From assembly GCF_009753675.1 (NCBI RefSeq), contig NZ_WQLV01000002.1:124001-188000 (forward strand): DNA of 64,000 bases. The letters run 5' to 3'. Made by a program: the position numbers and the translations under genes. This document shows positions 8,988 through 17,910 of the stretch, piece after piece; the stretch's first letter is position 1; each line of letters starts with the position of its first letter. This stretch comes from Parasedimentitalea huanghaiensis. GTDB taxonomy: Bacteria > Pseudomonadota > Alphaproteobacteria > Rhodobacterales > Rhodobacteraceae. Below the pieces are notes generated by a model, which was not told where the DNA came from, ran no database searches, and saw only the letters and a list, made by a program, of their open reading frames with translations.

Positions 8988-10277
8988 TCAAACAAAATGA
9001 ACATAGAAGTCGCGCAGCCCATCACCTTCGAGGTCCCGGGTTTTACGCACTTCTTTTTGCTTCATGTAGACATGGTTGGCGACCAGCTCCGCCCCCACCG
9101 CTTCAGTCAGGACTGTATCGCGCTGCAGGTCCGCAGCGGCCCCTTTCAAATCGATTGCAGTGCCTTCGCGGGCATCTGTTCGGTCAAACCCATCACCGGT
9201 TTCCATCGGAGGCAGCTCATAGCCTTTTTCAAACCCCAGTCGCGCCGCCTGTAGCACTGCCGCTGTGGCGGTATAGGGGTTGGCCGAAGCATCTGCCATC
9301 CGGTGTTCCAACCGCGCCTTGGCTCCGCCCTCGGAACTGATACGGGTGGTCACATTGCGATGATCGCCGCCCCAGTTCTGCCAATAACCCGACAACGATC
9401 CCGGTTGCAGCCGCATATAACTGTTGGCGGTGGGCGCAATCAGCCCGGCCAGCCCTTTGTGATGGTGGATCATCCCACTCAGGCAGCCGCGAGCCAAGTC
9501 GTTCATATGCTCCGGCCCTCCGCGCGGGCCTGACGACAATGCGTTGCCGCCCGCCCCATCCGCAAACGAGAAATTGACATGCATGCCAGAGCCACCGGCC
9601 TCGGGAATGGGTTTGGGCATAAAGGTCAACACGATGCCATATTCCAGGGCAATTTCGCGCGCCATCAGGCGGAACAACACAATATCGTCCACTGCTTTGA
9701 CCGCGTCGCCAAAGGTCAACACATACTCAAATTGCGGGCTGTCGAATTCCGCGGTGATCATTTCCAGCGAGAATCCCATCTCGTCCGCCATCGCCCAAAT
9801 TCGATCATTGAACCGCAACGGATCGGCAAAGGGGCCTGTGCCATAAACCACCCCACCGGGGGCGTCATAGGGCACCAACCGCCCGTTGTCGTCTGCTTGC
9901 AGCGCAAAAGCCTCGAGCTCAATCCCGACCTTGGGGGTCAGCCCATGTTTCTGCCAGTCTGCCACCGCACGTTTCAGCGTGCCACGTGGGCACAACGGTA
10001 GTTTGGCACCCTCGTCATCATACAGGTCTCCCAACACAATTTTGGTTGAGGCATGCCAACTGTCGCGGATATCGTCATGGCGCCAACGCAGCTCCATATC
10101 CGGCAAACCCTGTTTAACCATTGATCCCGGCGCGTCCAAAAGATCGCGGTCATAGTGAGTACCAAACACAGATCGGCAAAACCGGGTGCTGTCATCGCCA
10201 ATTTTTGAATGTGGCAGGTATTTGCCACGCATGATGCTTAGATGATCGCAAAATAATGCGCGCAGACGGGTTTTCAT
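8988..10277 (-). CDS. Glutamine-synthetase-like gamma-glutamyl-amide ligase
   Basis: A 429-residue protein of the glutamine synthetase superfamily (PuuA/IpuC/GlnT-like branch rather than housekeeping GlnA). Seen: GSGMHVNFS at 229-237, APTANSYMRLQPG at 281-293, and EHRMADASANPY at 324-335. In housekeeping GS the motif is GMHxH; here the second His is Asn233. The start at 10277 is supported by AAAGGAC; an in-frame GTG 11 codons earlier lacks support. Family members ligate glutamate to ammonia, putrescine, isopropylamine or similar amines with ATP. With a P450, ferredoxin and GATase hydrolase beside it, gamma-glutamylation of an amine substrate is the likely role. Confidence 0.88.
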   Translation of the reverse strand: MKTRLRALFCDHLSIMRGKYLPHSKIGDDSTRFCRSVFGTHYDRDLLDAPGSMVKQGLPDMELRWRHDDIRDSWHASTKIVLGDLYDDEGAKLPLCPRGTLKRAVADWQKHGLTPKVGIELEAFALQADDNGRLVPYDAPGGVVYGTGPFADPLRFNDRIWAMADEMGFSLEMITAEFDSPQFEYVLTFGDAVKAVDDIVLFRLMAREIALEYGIVLTFMPKPIPEAGGSGMHVNFSFADGAGGNALSSGPRGGPEHMNDLARGCLSGMIHHHKGLAGLIAPTANSYMRLQPGSLSGYWQNWGGDHRNVTTRISSEGGAKARLEHRMADASANPYTATAAVLQAARLGFEKGYELPPMETGDGFDRTDAREGTAIDLKGAAADLQRDTVLTEAVGAELVANHVYMKQKEVRKTRDLEGDGLRDFYVHFV

Positions 10278-10390
10278 ATTGGTGTCCTTTCGAGTTGGAC
10301 CAATTGGCATCTGAGTAGGGTGTCACGCCTGACCAATTCCGCCAAGGTCAGGCGTGACCCGGCTTAGCAGCCAGGCAAACAACCCGATTG

Positions 10391-11650
10391 TTAAGCGCGC
10401 GTCACTCGTACCGGCAGCGATTTAATACCGCCGACGAAGTTCGAGCGCAGGAATTGCTGCTGGCCATCGGGTTCGATGGATTTAATCCGCTTGGCCAGTT
10501 CCTGAAACAGAACGGTTACCTCCAACCGGGCCAGCCACATCCCCAGACAGACATGCGGACCGCCCTGCCCAAAGGCCAAGTGTTTATTAGGGCTACGCAT
10601 CAAGTCGACCCGGAACGGGTCGTCAAATACCGCTTCGTCGCGGTTGGCTGAGGACCACCAGTACAGCACCTTATCGCCTGCGCGGATGGTCTTGCCATGC
10701 ATATCGAAATCCTGCGTTGCCGTGCGCCGGAAATACAGAGCTGGCGTCGCCCAGCGAATGATCTCATCTGCCGCAGTGTCCCAAACATCACCGCCTGCCT
10801 GCATTTGCGCCAGCAGTTCAGGTTGATGGCACAGGGCTTGAAGGCCGGCCGCAATGGAATAGCGGGTGGTGTCGTTTCCTGCCGCCACCACCAAACAGAA
10901 GAAGTTGCGGAACTCTGCATCTGAAATCACCGAGCCATCTTTGGCGGGTTGCAGGATCATGTTGAGAATGCCCGAAGTGTCTCCGGCGGCCTCTTTCTTG
11001 GCCATCAAATCCTTGGCGTAAATGTACAGTTCTGCCCCAGCCGGAGAGTTGAAGGGCATCATCCGGAACTCATCCGTTTGCATTTTGTCCAGCACATGGC
11101 TGGTAAAGTCGGGATCGGTATTGGCGATCAGCGCGTCGCCCTTTTCCACCAACCATGGCAGATCCTCTTGCGGCAAACCAACAACCCGGCCCAACATCCT
11201 CATTGGCAGCTGACGTGCAATCTCTTTGACCGCATCAAAACTGCCCTTCTCCAAAGCTGGATCAAGGATTTCAGCGCAGAGGTCGCGGATTTCCTGCTCG
11301 TATTGCGCCATCATGGTTTTGGAAAAGGCTTTGAGCAATTTCATCCGGGTTTTGCTGTGCTCTGGCGCGTCTGTTTCCTGAAAAGTGCGCCGGGCCATAT
11401 ATTCTTCGTAGCTCTGGTCTTCCATGCGGATGCCCCGCGCCGAGGAAAACACCACAGAATTTTTGTTCATTGCAGCAATGTCGGCGTGGCGCGTGATCGA
11501 CCAGTAGTTTTCACCACCTTCATATTCAGTCCAGTGCAGCGGGTCATCGCGGCGCAGCCGGGCAAAGGTGTTGTGCGGTGCGCCCTGTGCAAAGGCATCG
11601 TGGCTACTGAGATCGGCGTACCCGTCGTCAGTTGGCGTCCAAAGGGTCAT
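10391..11650 (-). CDS. Cytochrome P450
   Basis: A 419-residue soluble bacterial P450 monooxygenase. Seen: I-helix AAGNDTTR at 256-263 (oxygen activation), ExxR as Glu296-Arg299, and the heme loop FGQGGPHVCLG with ligand Cys368. It is transcribed with the downstream glutamyl ligase and 2Fe-2S ferredoxin (a class I electron chain) and diverges from the amidotransferase gene across an AT-rich 82-base gap. The substrate is unknown; hydroxylation of an N-alkyl or gamma-glutamyl amine is inferred from neighbours. I cannot place its CYP family without comparison. Confidence 0.96.
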   Translation of the reverse strand: MTLWTPTDDGYADLSSHDAFAQGAPHNTFARLRRDDPLHWTEYEGGENYWSITRHADIAAMNKNSVVFSSARGIRMEDQSYEEYMARRTFQETDAPEHSKTRMKLLKAFSKTMMAQYEQEIRDLCAEILDPALEKGSFDAVKEIARQLPMRMLGRVVGLPQEDLPWLVEKGDALIANTDPDFTSHVLDKMQTDEFRMMPFNSPAGAELYIYAKDLMAKKEAAGDTSGILNMILQPAKDGSVISDAEFRNFFCLVVAAGNDTTRYSIAAGLQALCHQPELLAQMQAGGDVWDTAADEIIRWATPALYFRRTATQDFDMHGKTIRAGDKVLYWWSSANRDEAVFDDPFRVDLMRSPNKHLAFGQGGPHVCLGMWLARLEVTVLFQELAKRIKSIEPDGQQQFLRSNFVGGIKSLPVRVTRA

Positions 11651-11732
11651 GTTGGGCCTTTCCAGATTTACTTGCTTTGTGTATATTAATGACAGCTATA
11701 AATATGTAAATGAAAAACTTGTAGGTAAATCC

Positions 11733-12500
11733 ATGCACTTGGCCATTCTGATGACCAATACCGATTCCGGAGACTTTGCCGATAGCCATCCCAAAGATGG
11801 TGAGAAATTCACCAACCTGGTCCATATGGTACGTCCAGGTTGGGAAGTTTCGGTATTCCCGGTGAAGGACGGTGAATTCCCGGATGATATTGCGGGATTT
11901 GATGGCGCGATGATTACTGGCAGCCCAGCCTCGGTGCGTGGTGATCATGACTGGATTCCGCCACTGCTGCAGTTGATCCGTGATATGAATGATAAGCGCC
12001 ACCCTCTGTTTGGGGCCTGCTTTGGCCATCAGGCCATCGCATTGGCGCTGGGTGGGTCGATGGCGCAAAACCCAAAGGGTTGGGTGCATGGGTTAACCCA
12101 CAATACAATCGTGGCTCGTCCTGAATGGGGGCAAGACCTGCCAGACCAAGTTGGACTTTATGGCTCACATATTGAATGCGTGACCGATCTACCGAAGGGC
12201 GCGGTGCAAATCGCTGAATCTGATACGATGATCACCGGGTTTGCGATGGGCAATCATATTTATACAACCCAACATCACCCGGAAATGAGCCACGGTTTTA
12301 TCTCTGCCCTGACCGAGGAATTACGTTCAACTCTTGGACCCGAAGTTTTTGAACGCGCCATAGAAAGTTTACAGGCCCAATCAGATCAACAGGTGTTTGC
12401 CGAAAGCATTGCCAGGTTTTTTGAACAGGGTCGTCGCTGGTCAACGGTGCGTGCAAGCACGCACCCTACACCCGGATCACAACGACATCAGTCTGTGTAG
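11733..12500 (+). CDS. Class I glutamine amidotransferase-like hydrolase
   Basis: A 255-residue single-domain GATase class I protein. The triad reads Cys96 (GACFGHQ), His182 and Glu184 (HHPEM). Stand-alone members include PuuD-type gamma-glutamyl hydrolases, so it may remove the glutamyl group added by the neighbouring ligase; GMP-synthase-like or other activities remain possible. The ATG at 11733 begins a normal family N-terminus; longer frames extend into the P450 gene. Oddity: about the last 18 residues, and the stop codon, are encoded by an extragenic-type inverted repeat (12446-12520), so the C-terminus has probably been rewritten by repeat insertion. Confidence 0.88.
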   Translation: MHLAILMTNTDSGDFADSHPKDGEKFTNLVHMVRPGWEVSVFPVKDGEFPDDIAGFDGAMITGSPASVRGDHDWIPPLLQLIRDMNDKRHPLFGACFGHQAIALALGGSMAQNPKGWVHGLTHNTIVARPEWGQDLPDQVGLYGSHIECVTDLPKGAVQIAESDTMITGFAMGNHIYTTQHHPEMSHGFISALTEELRSTLGPEVFERAIESLQAQSDQQVFAESIARFFEQGRRWSTVRASTHPTPGSQRHQSV

Positions 12501-12520
12501 GGTGTGTGCTTGAACGCACC
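12446..12520. repeat. Imperfect 26-bp inverted repeat overlapping a gene end
   Basis: The arms 12446-12471 and 12495-12520 are reverse complements with two mismatches, separated by 23 bases. The left arm itself contains the palindrome GGTGCGTGC-AA-GCACGCACC. The right arm supplies the TAG stop of the amidotransferase gene. It looks like a mobile palindromic (REP- or MITE-like) element, and it could also act as a terminator. Confidence 0.75.
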
Positions 12521-12552
12521 ACCACCCCGGCCAAGGTACTCAAACCGTGAGG

Positions 12553-13203
12553 TCAGCCAAGAGCTGCCAACAAGTCCATGACGGTTACCTGATCAAATTG
12601 AACATGGGACGCCATCGCGGCCTCGGCCCCGGTACGATCATGGGCAAAGATCAAGGTGGCAATCTGACGATGCTCCCGTGCGGATTGGGCGATCGAGCCG
12701 GGGTAGCGGTAGCGCGCCCGGTAATAGGCCATCAATTTGCGGGCATTGGTCTTGATCATCTCAACCAAAAACGCATTTCCAGCGCCCAGTGCCACGGTCT
12801 CGTGAAACTTCAGGTTCAGTTGGTAATAACCATTAGGGTCACCATCTCCCTTGGCTGCAGCGTGAATCTCGCAGGCGGAAACTGCTGCTTCCAATGCCTC
12901 ACCTTGTGCTGGTGACAATCGGCGAGCCGCAAGACCCGCGGCCTGGCCCTCCAACCTGGCGTGGACTTCCAGAATAGCCAGAAACTCTTCCAGCGTTGGT
13001 TTGAACAGAATTGCGCCCTTGCGCGGCAAACGCCGGATCAATCCAGTGGCTTCCAGCTGTATAAACACCTCCCGCACAGGCGTACGGGACACACCATGGC
13101 GCGCCGCCAGTCCGGCCTCATCCAAGACATCGCCGGGATTCAATTGCCCACAATCAATATCCGCAAGGATTGCGTTCAAGAGCTGCTCTGTCTGCCCGGC
13201 CAT
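12553..13203 (-). CDS. GntR family regulator, FCD (FadR-like) subfamily
   Basis: A 216-residue regulator with an N-terminal winged helix (about residues 8-70, including ARHGVSRTPVREVFIQLEATGLI) and a C-terminal all-helical FCD effector domain. The FCD acidic and histidine residues expected for metal or acid binding are present around HARLEGQAAGLAARR and LNLKFHETV. It lies between the P450/ligase/hydrolase cluster and the sulfatase gene. FCD regulators usually sense organic acids made by adjacent catabolic genes, so it is a good candidate regulator of this cluster. Confidence 0.92.
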   Translation of the reverse strand: MAGQTEQLLNAILADIDCGQLNPGDVLDEAGLAARHGVSRTPVREVFIQLEATGLIRRLPRKGAILFKPTLEEFLAILEVHARLEGQAAGLAARRLSPAQGEALEAAVSACEIHAAAKGDGDPNGYYQLNLKFHETVALGAGNAFLVEMIKTNARKLMAYYRARYRYPGSIAQSAREHRQIATLIFAHDRTGAEAAMASHVQFDQVTVMDLLAALG

Positions 13204-13275
13204 AACTCTGCCCCGTTTGGTGTTTTCCCTAGACTATTCGCAGTATAACGCTGAAACAACAAAGAGTGTGTCATA

Positions 13276-13288
13276 GGGGCTCTGCCCC
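13276..13288. repeat. GGGGC-TCT-GCCCC hairpin, recurrent motif
   Basis: A short perfect hairpin between the GntR and DUF2834 genes, followed by a CTTCGGCTCCCCCGGAG stretch. The same core recurs at 20424-20435 (GGGCTCTGCCC) and, inverted, at 56501-56519, always at gene ends. This suggests a terminator-like repeat common in this genome. Confidence 0.5.
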
Positions 13289-13334
13289 CGCCTTCGGCTC
13301 CCCCGGAGTGCTTTCAGCAAAAAGAAACCAAAGG

Positions 13335-13637
13335 TCAGGCGTCTTCACGCATCCACAAGTACAGAGGTAGCGCCAAAGATAGGCCAACTGTAAAACCTGC
13401 GGGCAGGACCAGCCACCAATGCTGCAGGCTCTGTCGTTGGGCGTCCTGCCAGCTCCAGACCCAGAACACGACCATTGAGATCAACACATCGGCGGAAAAC
13501 CCAGCGGCCGCGCCATTGGCAAACAGCCCCAGAATAAATGCATTAATATCAAGTCCATTCAGGGCAAAGAACGAACCGAAGAACAGCCAGGGCACAAGTG
13601 TCCCAATCACGGCTGCAGCGACGTAAAACCTGCGCAT
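13335..13637 (-). CDS. DUF2834 membrane protein
   Basis: A 100-residue protein with three hydrophobic segments (about residues 4-22, 30-56 and 72-92), matching the small DUF2834 integral-membrane family, whose function is unknown. The ATG at 13637 with GAGAGAG before it is preferred; a GTG five codons upstream would overlap the sulfatase stop (GTGA). Either way it is translationally coupled or nearly so to the sulfatase gene, suggesting a shared operon. Confidence 0.8.
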   Translation of the reverse strand: MRRFYVAAAVIGTLVPWLFFGSFFALNGLDINAFILGLFANGAAAGFSADVLISMVVFWVWSWQDAQRQSLQHWWLVLPAGFTVGLSLALPLYLWMREDA

Positions 13638-13648
13638 AGCTTTCTCTC

Positions 13649-15289
13649 TCACTGATCTGTGGTGTTCTGGGGCACAGGACCGCGGTATTTCACGGTCAGC
13701 CCGGCATCAATTTCGTCCGGTTCATAGACCCCAAGCAGAATACCTTTGCGCCCCGATTTGCCGCGGCCTGACATGATCTGCTCATCCGACAGTGTAATCC
13801 GTTGAGACATTCGCAGCGCCCATTGGTGCAGCCTTTCGTACATCATCTCGCGGACGTCAGTATGTTCTGCACTGGTACCTAGGTCGACCAGCTCGTTGGG
13901 ATCGGCTTCCAGATCAAACAGCATGGGCCGCAATCCGCCTTCGGCGTGCATCAACTTCCAGCGATGGTCCGTCACCATGAACAGCCGGGCATCTTTGGGC
14001 GCCAACCCCAGTTTTGCGCTTAATGGCATTGTGGAATAGTCGAATTCGGCAACAGCATAGTCGCGCCATTCCGGGCTTTCGCCGTGCAGCCAAGGCTGTA
14101 AGGATCGCCCTTCCAGAATATGCGGCACAGGCGCACCTCCCGCGACCTCCAGAAAGGTTGGTGCCAGATCAATGGCCTCGACCAGTGCGTCACAGGTGGA
14201 GCCGCGGCTGACGTCAGCCTGTTCTCGTGGGTCGTAGATGATCAGGGGCACCTTGATCGACGGCTCATGAAACAGGTTCTTTTCGCCCAGCCAGTGATCA
14301 CCCAGATAGTCGCCGTGATCCGAGGTCACTACAATCATGGTATCCTGCATTTGGCCGCTCTGTTCCAGATAGGCAAACAGCCTTCCCATCTGATCATCGG
14401 CCTGTTTGATCAGTCCCATATAGGCCGGGATCACTTTTTGGCGAACTTCATCCCGAGAGAAGGCCTTGCCGATTTGGTTGTTCATCATACCATCGAACAC
14501 CGGATGCGCATCCTCGCGTTCAGCATCCGAGCGCACAACGGGCAGCACATGTTCCGGGCCATACATATCGTGATACGGCGCGGGCACGATATAGGGCCAA
14601 TGAGGTTTGATATAGCTGAGATGCGCGCACCACGGACCTGTCGCCTGTTCTATAAACTCTATTGCTTTGGTGGTGAGCCAGGGCGTTTCACTGTCTTCTT
14701 CAGCAATATTGGCTGGTTTGTCTGCATTGGCCATAAACCAACCCGACGCAATGTCATTGCCTTCTACCCCGGCATTGGCAAAATCATTCCACGGATTTTC
14801 ACCCGGATAGCCCTTAGATTTCAGGTACTCATTATAAGGACTGCGCTTTACGTCATAGCAACCGTCCGGCCCTTCGGCCCAAAGCCCATCGTCGCGTACC
14901 CAGGGGTCAAAGCCACATTCGCTTTGGCGCACTCCGATCACGCTATCCGGGGCCAGCCCCAGCCGCTCCATGCCTTCAGCATCTGCCACCATATGGGTTT
15001 TGCCGATCAAATGGCAGCTCATCCCGGCCTTGCGGAGATGATCGCCCATGGTCCATTCGCCCACCCGCAGCGGGTAGCTGTTGAACTGCACCCCATGGCT
15101 GGAAGGATAGCGGCCGGTATAGCTGCTCATTCTTGACGAGCCACAGGTGGGCGATTGCACATAAGCGCGGGTGAAACGGACGCCCTTGTCGGCCAGCGCG
15201 TCGATATGTGGGGTGTGCAAATGCGGATGACCGGCGCAGCTAAGGTAGTCGAACCGCAACTGGTCAAACATGATGTAGAGAATGTTCAT
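13649..15289 (-). CDS. Sulfatase-family hydrolase (arylsulfatase / phosphonate monoester hydrolase type)
   Basis: A 546-residue alkaline-phosphatase-superfamily hydrolase. Metal-binding segments NILYIMFDQLR (Asp9) and VTSDHGDYLGDH are clear. The maturation motif reads C49-G-S-S-R53...T58-G-R60. Sulfatases and phosphonate monoester hydrolases normally carry C-x-P-x-R, converted to formylglycine; here the proline is serine. The start at 15289 has GGAGGAGGG before it and gives the normal N-terminus; no signal peptide is visible, so it is cytoplasmic. It is probably co-transcribed with the DUF2834 gene. The substrate (choline-O-sulfate, an aryl sulfate or a phosphodiester) cannot be decided here. 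Confidence 0.92.
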   Translation of the reverse strand: MNILYIMFDQLRFDYLSCAGHPHLHTPHIDALADKGVRFTRAYVQSPTCGSSRMSSYTGRYPSSHGVQFNSYPLRVGEWTMGDHLRKAGMSCHLIGKTHMVADAEGMERLGLAPDSVIGVRQSECGFDPWVRDDGLWAEGPDGCYDVKRSPYNEYLKSKGYPGENPWNDFANAGVEGNDIASGWFMANADKPANIAEEDSETPWLTTKAIEFIEQATGPWCAHLSYIKPHWPYIVPAPYHDMYGPEHVLPVVRSDAEREDAHPVFDGMMNNQIGKAFSRDEVRQKVIPAYMGLIKQADDQMGRLFAYLEQSGQMQDTMIVVTSDHGDYLGDHWLGEKNLFHEPSIKVPLIIYDPREQADVSRGSTCDALVEAIDLAPTFLEVAGGAPVPHILEGRSLQPWLHGESPEWRDYAVAEFDYSTMPLSAKLGLAPKDARLFMVTDHRWKLMHAEGGLRPMLFDLEADPNELVDLGTSAEHTDVREMMYERLHQWALRMSQRITLSDEQIMSGRGKSGRKGILLGVYEPDEIDAGLTVKYRGPVPQNTTDQ

Positions 15290-15479
15290 ATCGGCCCTCC
15301 TCCGGCGCAGTGCATCTGATGAACAAGTGAAGGAAAATGAGGGACGGTGCAAACTAGTTTGGGCCAATGCTCAAAATTGCGGCTACATTCGGTCCGAGCC
15401 CTCGTGTTACTCCCCCCTTAACAATTACGTCTTCGGTCCTTAGCTTGACCCACAAGCAGACCTTATTTTGAGTATTTTC

Positions 15480-16007
15480 ATGTCAGCCTCCTTTGTTGAA
15501 GTATCTATTCGCCCTGCCCGCCTCTCAGACTGTTCCAGCCTTGCGGCCCTTTCAATTGAGGTTTGGCTCGGCACCTATATCCGCGAAGGCGTAAATGCGT
15601 TCTTTGCCGACTATGTCTTGGCCCACTACACCGTTGAACAGTTCGCCAGGGCCCTGAAAGATCCGGCCGAACGCGTGCTGGTTTCCGAAAATTCGATTGG
15701 GATTGATGGCTACATCCGGATCACCAACGATCAGCCCTGCCCCGCCAACCATCCGTCAACAACCGAGATCACAACCCTATACGTGCAACCGCGACATCAT
15801 GGAAATGGCATTGGCCAAGAATTGCTACACGCTGGACTGGACCTCTGCCGAGAGATCGAATGGGACACACCGTGGTTGGCTACGAACTCTGAAAATACCA
15901 ATGCACTCTCGTTTTACAAAAAGCAGGGCTTCACAATTGTTGGGCAGACCCATTTTGAAATCGAGGATCAGCGATATTGCAACGAGGTTTTCGCTGTATG
16001 CGCATGA
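15480..16007 (+). CDS. GNAT family N-acetyltransferase
   Basis: A 175-residue acyltransferase with the GNAT fold. The acetyl-CoA pyrophosphate loop is VQPRHHGNGIGQELL (about 104-118), followed by the NTNALSFYKKQGF segment of motif B. ATG 15480 is chosen over a TTG four codons upstream. The next gene, 36 bases on, is a second GNAT protein, so they may form a two-gene unit. The acceptor amine is unknown. Confidence 0.9.
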   Translation: MSASFVEVSIRPARLSDCSSLAALSIEVWLGTYIREGVNAFFADYVLAHYTVEQFARALKDPAERVLVSENSIGIDGYIRITNDQPCPANHPSTTEITTLYVQPRHHGNGIGQELLHAGLDLCREIEWDTPWLATNSENTNALSFYKKQGFTIVGQTHFEIEDQRYCNEVFAVCA

Positions 16008-16043
16008 TCAATTGGCTTCTTTAGACGCAAACAGGTAAAAATC

Positions 16044-16505
16044 ATGATTATCAGACCCTCTCTTCCTACAGATGCACCGGGTATCAGCCGCGTGTTGACG
16101 GCCTTAACGGCCGCTGGGCTTCGCGTTTCGCCAAGTGACACCGATTTTGCCCTTAACAACTACATCGAAAACCCAAACGGGATTGAATGCAGCGTGGCGA
16201 CGGATCCAGAAGGTTCTATTCTGGGCTTTCAAGCCCTTTTGATGGCAGTTGAGGGAAACCACTACGGGGTGACACCTGGCTGGGGAATCATTGGCACCCA
16301 TATTCACCCAGAGGCAATCCGTCAGGGCATAGGCGGCAAGTTGTTCATTGCGACGCGAAGTGCAGCCCTGAAGGCCAATCTAAAGTTCATCGATGCAACG
16401 ATCCAAAACTACAATACCGGCGGTTTGGCCTACTATGAGTCAGTAGGCTTTCGCACTTACGAGACAAACGAAGACGCAATCCGCAAGGTCTTTGATCTCA
16501 GCTGA
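16044..16505 (+). CDS. GNAT family N-acetyltransferase
   Basis: A 153-residue GNAT protein. The acetyl-CoA loop is IHPEAIRQGIGGKLF (about 91-105) and the C-terminal NTGGLAYYESVGF segment matches motif B. It follows another GNAT gene on the same strand; the two share the N-terminal RP(A/S)xxxD pattern but are otherwise divergent, so a recent tandem duplication is not obvious. Substrate unknown. Confidence 0.9.
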   Translation: MIIRPSLPTDAPGISRVLTALTAAGLRVSPSDTDFALNNYIENPNGIECSVATDPEGSILGFQALLMAVEGNHYGVTPGWGIIGTHIHPEAIRQGIGGKLFIATRSAALKANLKFIDATIQNYNTGGLAYYESVGFRTYETNEDAIRKVFDLS

Positions 16506-16590
16506 GCCCACAGACGTGTTACAAGAAATCTGAAAGTCTGGAATTTTTGTTACATTCACCTTGCCGCGAATCACATTACTTCCTATTACT

Positions 16591-16604
16591 GACCTAACGG
16601 TCGG
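16591..16604. promoter_or_regulatory. Possible TetR-type operator upstream of the paa cluster
   Basis: GACC-TAAC-GGTC-GG lies 35 bases before the paaJ start and has GACC/GGTC arms like the sites used by PaaR (TetR family) regulators of phenylacetate genes. It is only an imperfect dyad, and no paaR gene is in this window. Confidence 0.3.
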
Positions 16605-16638
16605 CTTATTAAATGCCGCAACAGGAGACGCGAACACC

Positions 16639-17841
16639 ATGGATGCATTTATCTGCGACGCTACCCGGACCCCGATTGGACGATATGGCGGGGCGTTATC
16701 CTCTGTGCGCACCGACGATCTTGCTGCCACTCCGATTGCCGCGCTGAAGGCCCGTAATCCACAAGTGGACTGGGCCAGCATCGATGATGTCATCTTTGGT
16801 GACGCCAACCAGGCTGGCGAAAGTAACCGCAACGTGGCCCGCATGGCCGCGCTTCTGGCAGGTCTGCCAACAGATGTTCCCGGCACCACCGTGAACCGGC
16901 TTTGTGCATCGGGCATGGATGCGGTTGGCATGGCGTCTCGCGGCATCCGTGCGGGCGACTATGACATGGCGATTGCTGGCGGTGTTGAAAGCATGAGCCG
17001 AGCACCCTTTGTGATGCCCAAGCAAACCGCAGCCTTTGGCCGCAGTAACGCGGTGTATGACACCACCATTGGCTGGCGCTTTGTAAACAAGAAGATGCAC
17101 GAGATGTACGGCACCGACTCGATGCCGCAGACGGCAGACAATGTGGCCGCCGACTACAATATCAACCGCGAAGATCAGGACGCCTTTGCCGCGCGGTCAC
17201 AAGCCCGCTGGGCCGCCGCACACGAGGCTGGCCTGTTTGGCGATGAGATAACTCCGGTTTCCGTGCCACAGCGCAAGGGTGACCCGATCATTGTCGACAC
17301 AGATGAACACCCCCGCCCCGGTACTGGTGCTGATAAATTGGCCAAGCTGCGCGGAGTGAATGGTCCCGACCTGACGGTGACTGCGGGCAATGCCTCCGGC
17401 GTAAATGACGGTGCCGCCGCAATCCTGATGGCGAACGAAGCCGCCGCCGCCAAGAACGGGCTAAAGCCGATGGCGCGCATCGTGGGCATGGCCGCTGCTG
17501 GGGTTGAACCGCGTATTATGGGCATTGGCCCGGTTCCTGCCACCCGCAAGGTGCTGGCCCGCACCGGGCTGAGCATTGAGCAGATGGATGTGATAGAATT
17601 GAATGAGGCCTTTGCATCGCAAGGGCTGGCGACATTGCGGGAGCTTGGCCTGGCCGATGACGCACCCCATGTAAACCCCAACGGCGGTGCCATCGCGATT
17701 GGCCACCCGCTGGGGATGTCTGGTGCTCGGCTGGTGCTGACCGCTGCTTATCAGTTGCAACGTACCGGCGGGCGCTATGCGCTGTGCACCATGTGCGTTG
17801 GCGTTGGACAGGGCACCGCCCTGATCCTGGAACGCGTATAA
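16639..17841 (+). CDS. paaJ: 3-oxoadipyl-CoA / acetyl-CoA thiolase (PaaJ/PcaF type)
   Basis: A 400-residue thiolase with all catalytic residues: nucleophile Cys89 (NRLCASG), His356 ([14 protein letters not shown]) and Cys386 ([10 protein letters not shown]). The start at 16639 has AGGAG; an earlier in-frame ATG-like start gives a non-family extension. In the phenylacetate pathway it cleaves 3-oxoadipyl-CoA to succinyl-CoA and acetyl-CoA (also 3-oxo-5,6-dehydrosuberyl-CoA in PaaJ). It sits 69 bases before paaA and probably begins the operon. PcaF of protocatechuate degradation is almost identical in kind; context favours PaaJ. Confidence 0.92.
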   Translation: MDAFICDATRTPIGRYGGALSSVRTDDLAATPIAALKARNPQVDWASIDDVIFGDANQAGESNRNVARMAALLAGLPTDVPGTTVNRLCASGMDAVGMASRGIRAGDYDMAIAGGVESMSRAPFVMPKQTAAFGRSNAVYDTTIGWRFVNKKMHEMYGTDSMPQTADNVAADYNINREDQDAFAARSQARWAAAHEAGLFGDEITPVSVPQRKGDPIIVDTDEHPRPGTGADKLAKLRGVNGPDLTVTAGNASGVNDGAAAILMANEAAAAKNGLKPMARIVGMAAAGVEPRIMGIGPVPATRKVLARTGLSIEQMDVIELNEAFASQGLATLRELGLADDAPHVNPNGGAIAIGHPLGMSGARLVLTAAYQLQRTGGRYALCTMCVGVGQGTALILERV

Positions 17842-17910
17842 AGCGCAATCCGAAAAGTGGGGGCCGGTTTTCGGCCTCCATTGCGCGACAGAAAACTTGG
17901 AGATCTGACT

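Noticed and set aside
14120-15136. 338-codon plus-strand frame opposite the sulfatase gene
   Set aside because: Antisense to a conserved sulfatase-family enzyme; composition is that of a shadow frame.
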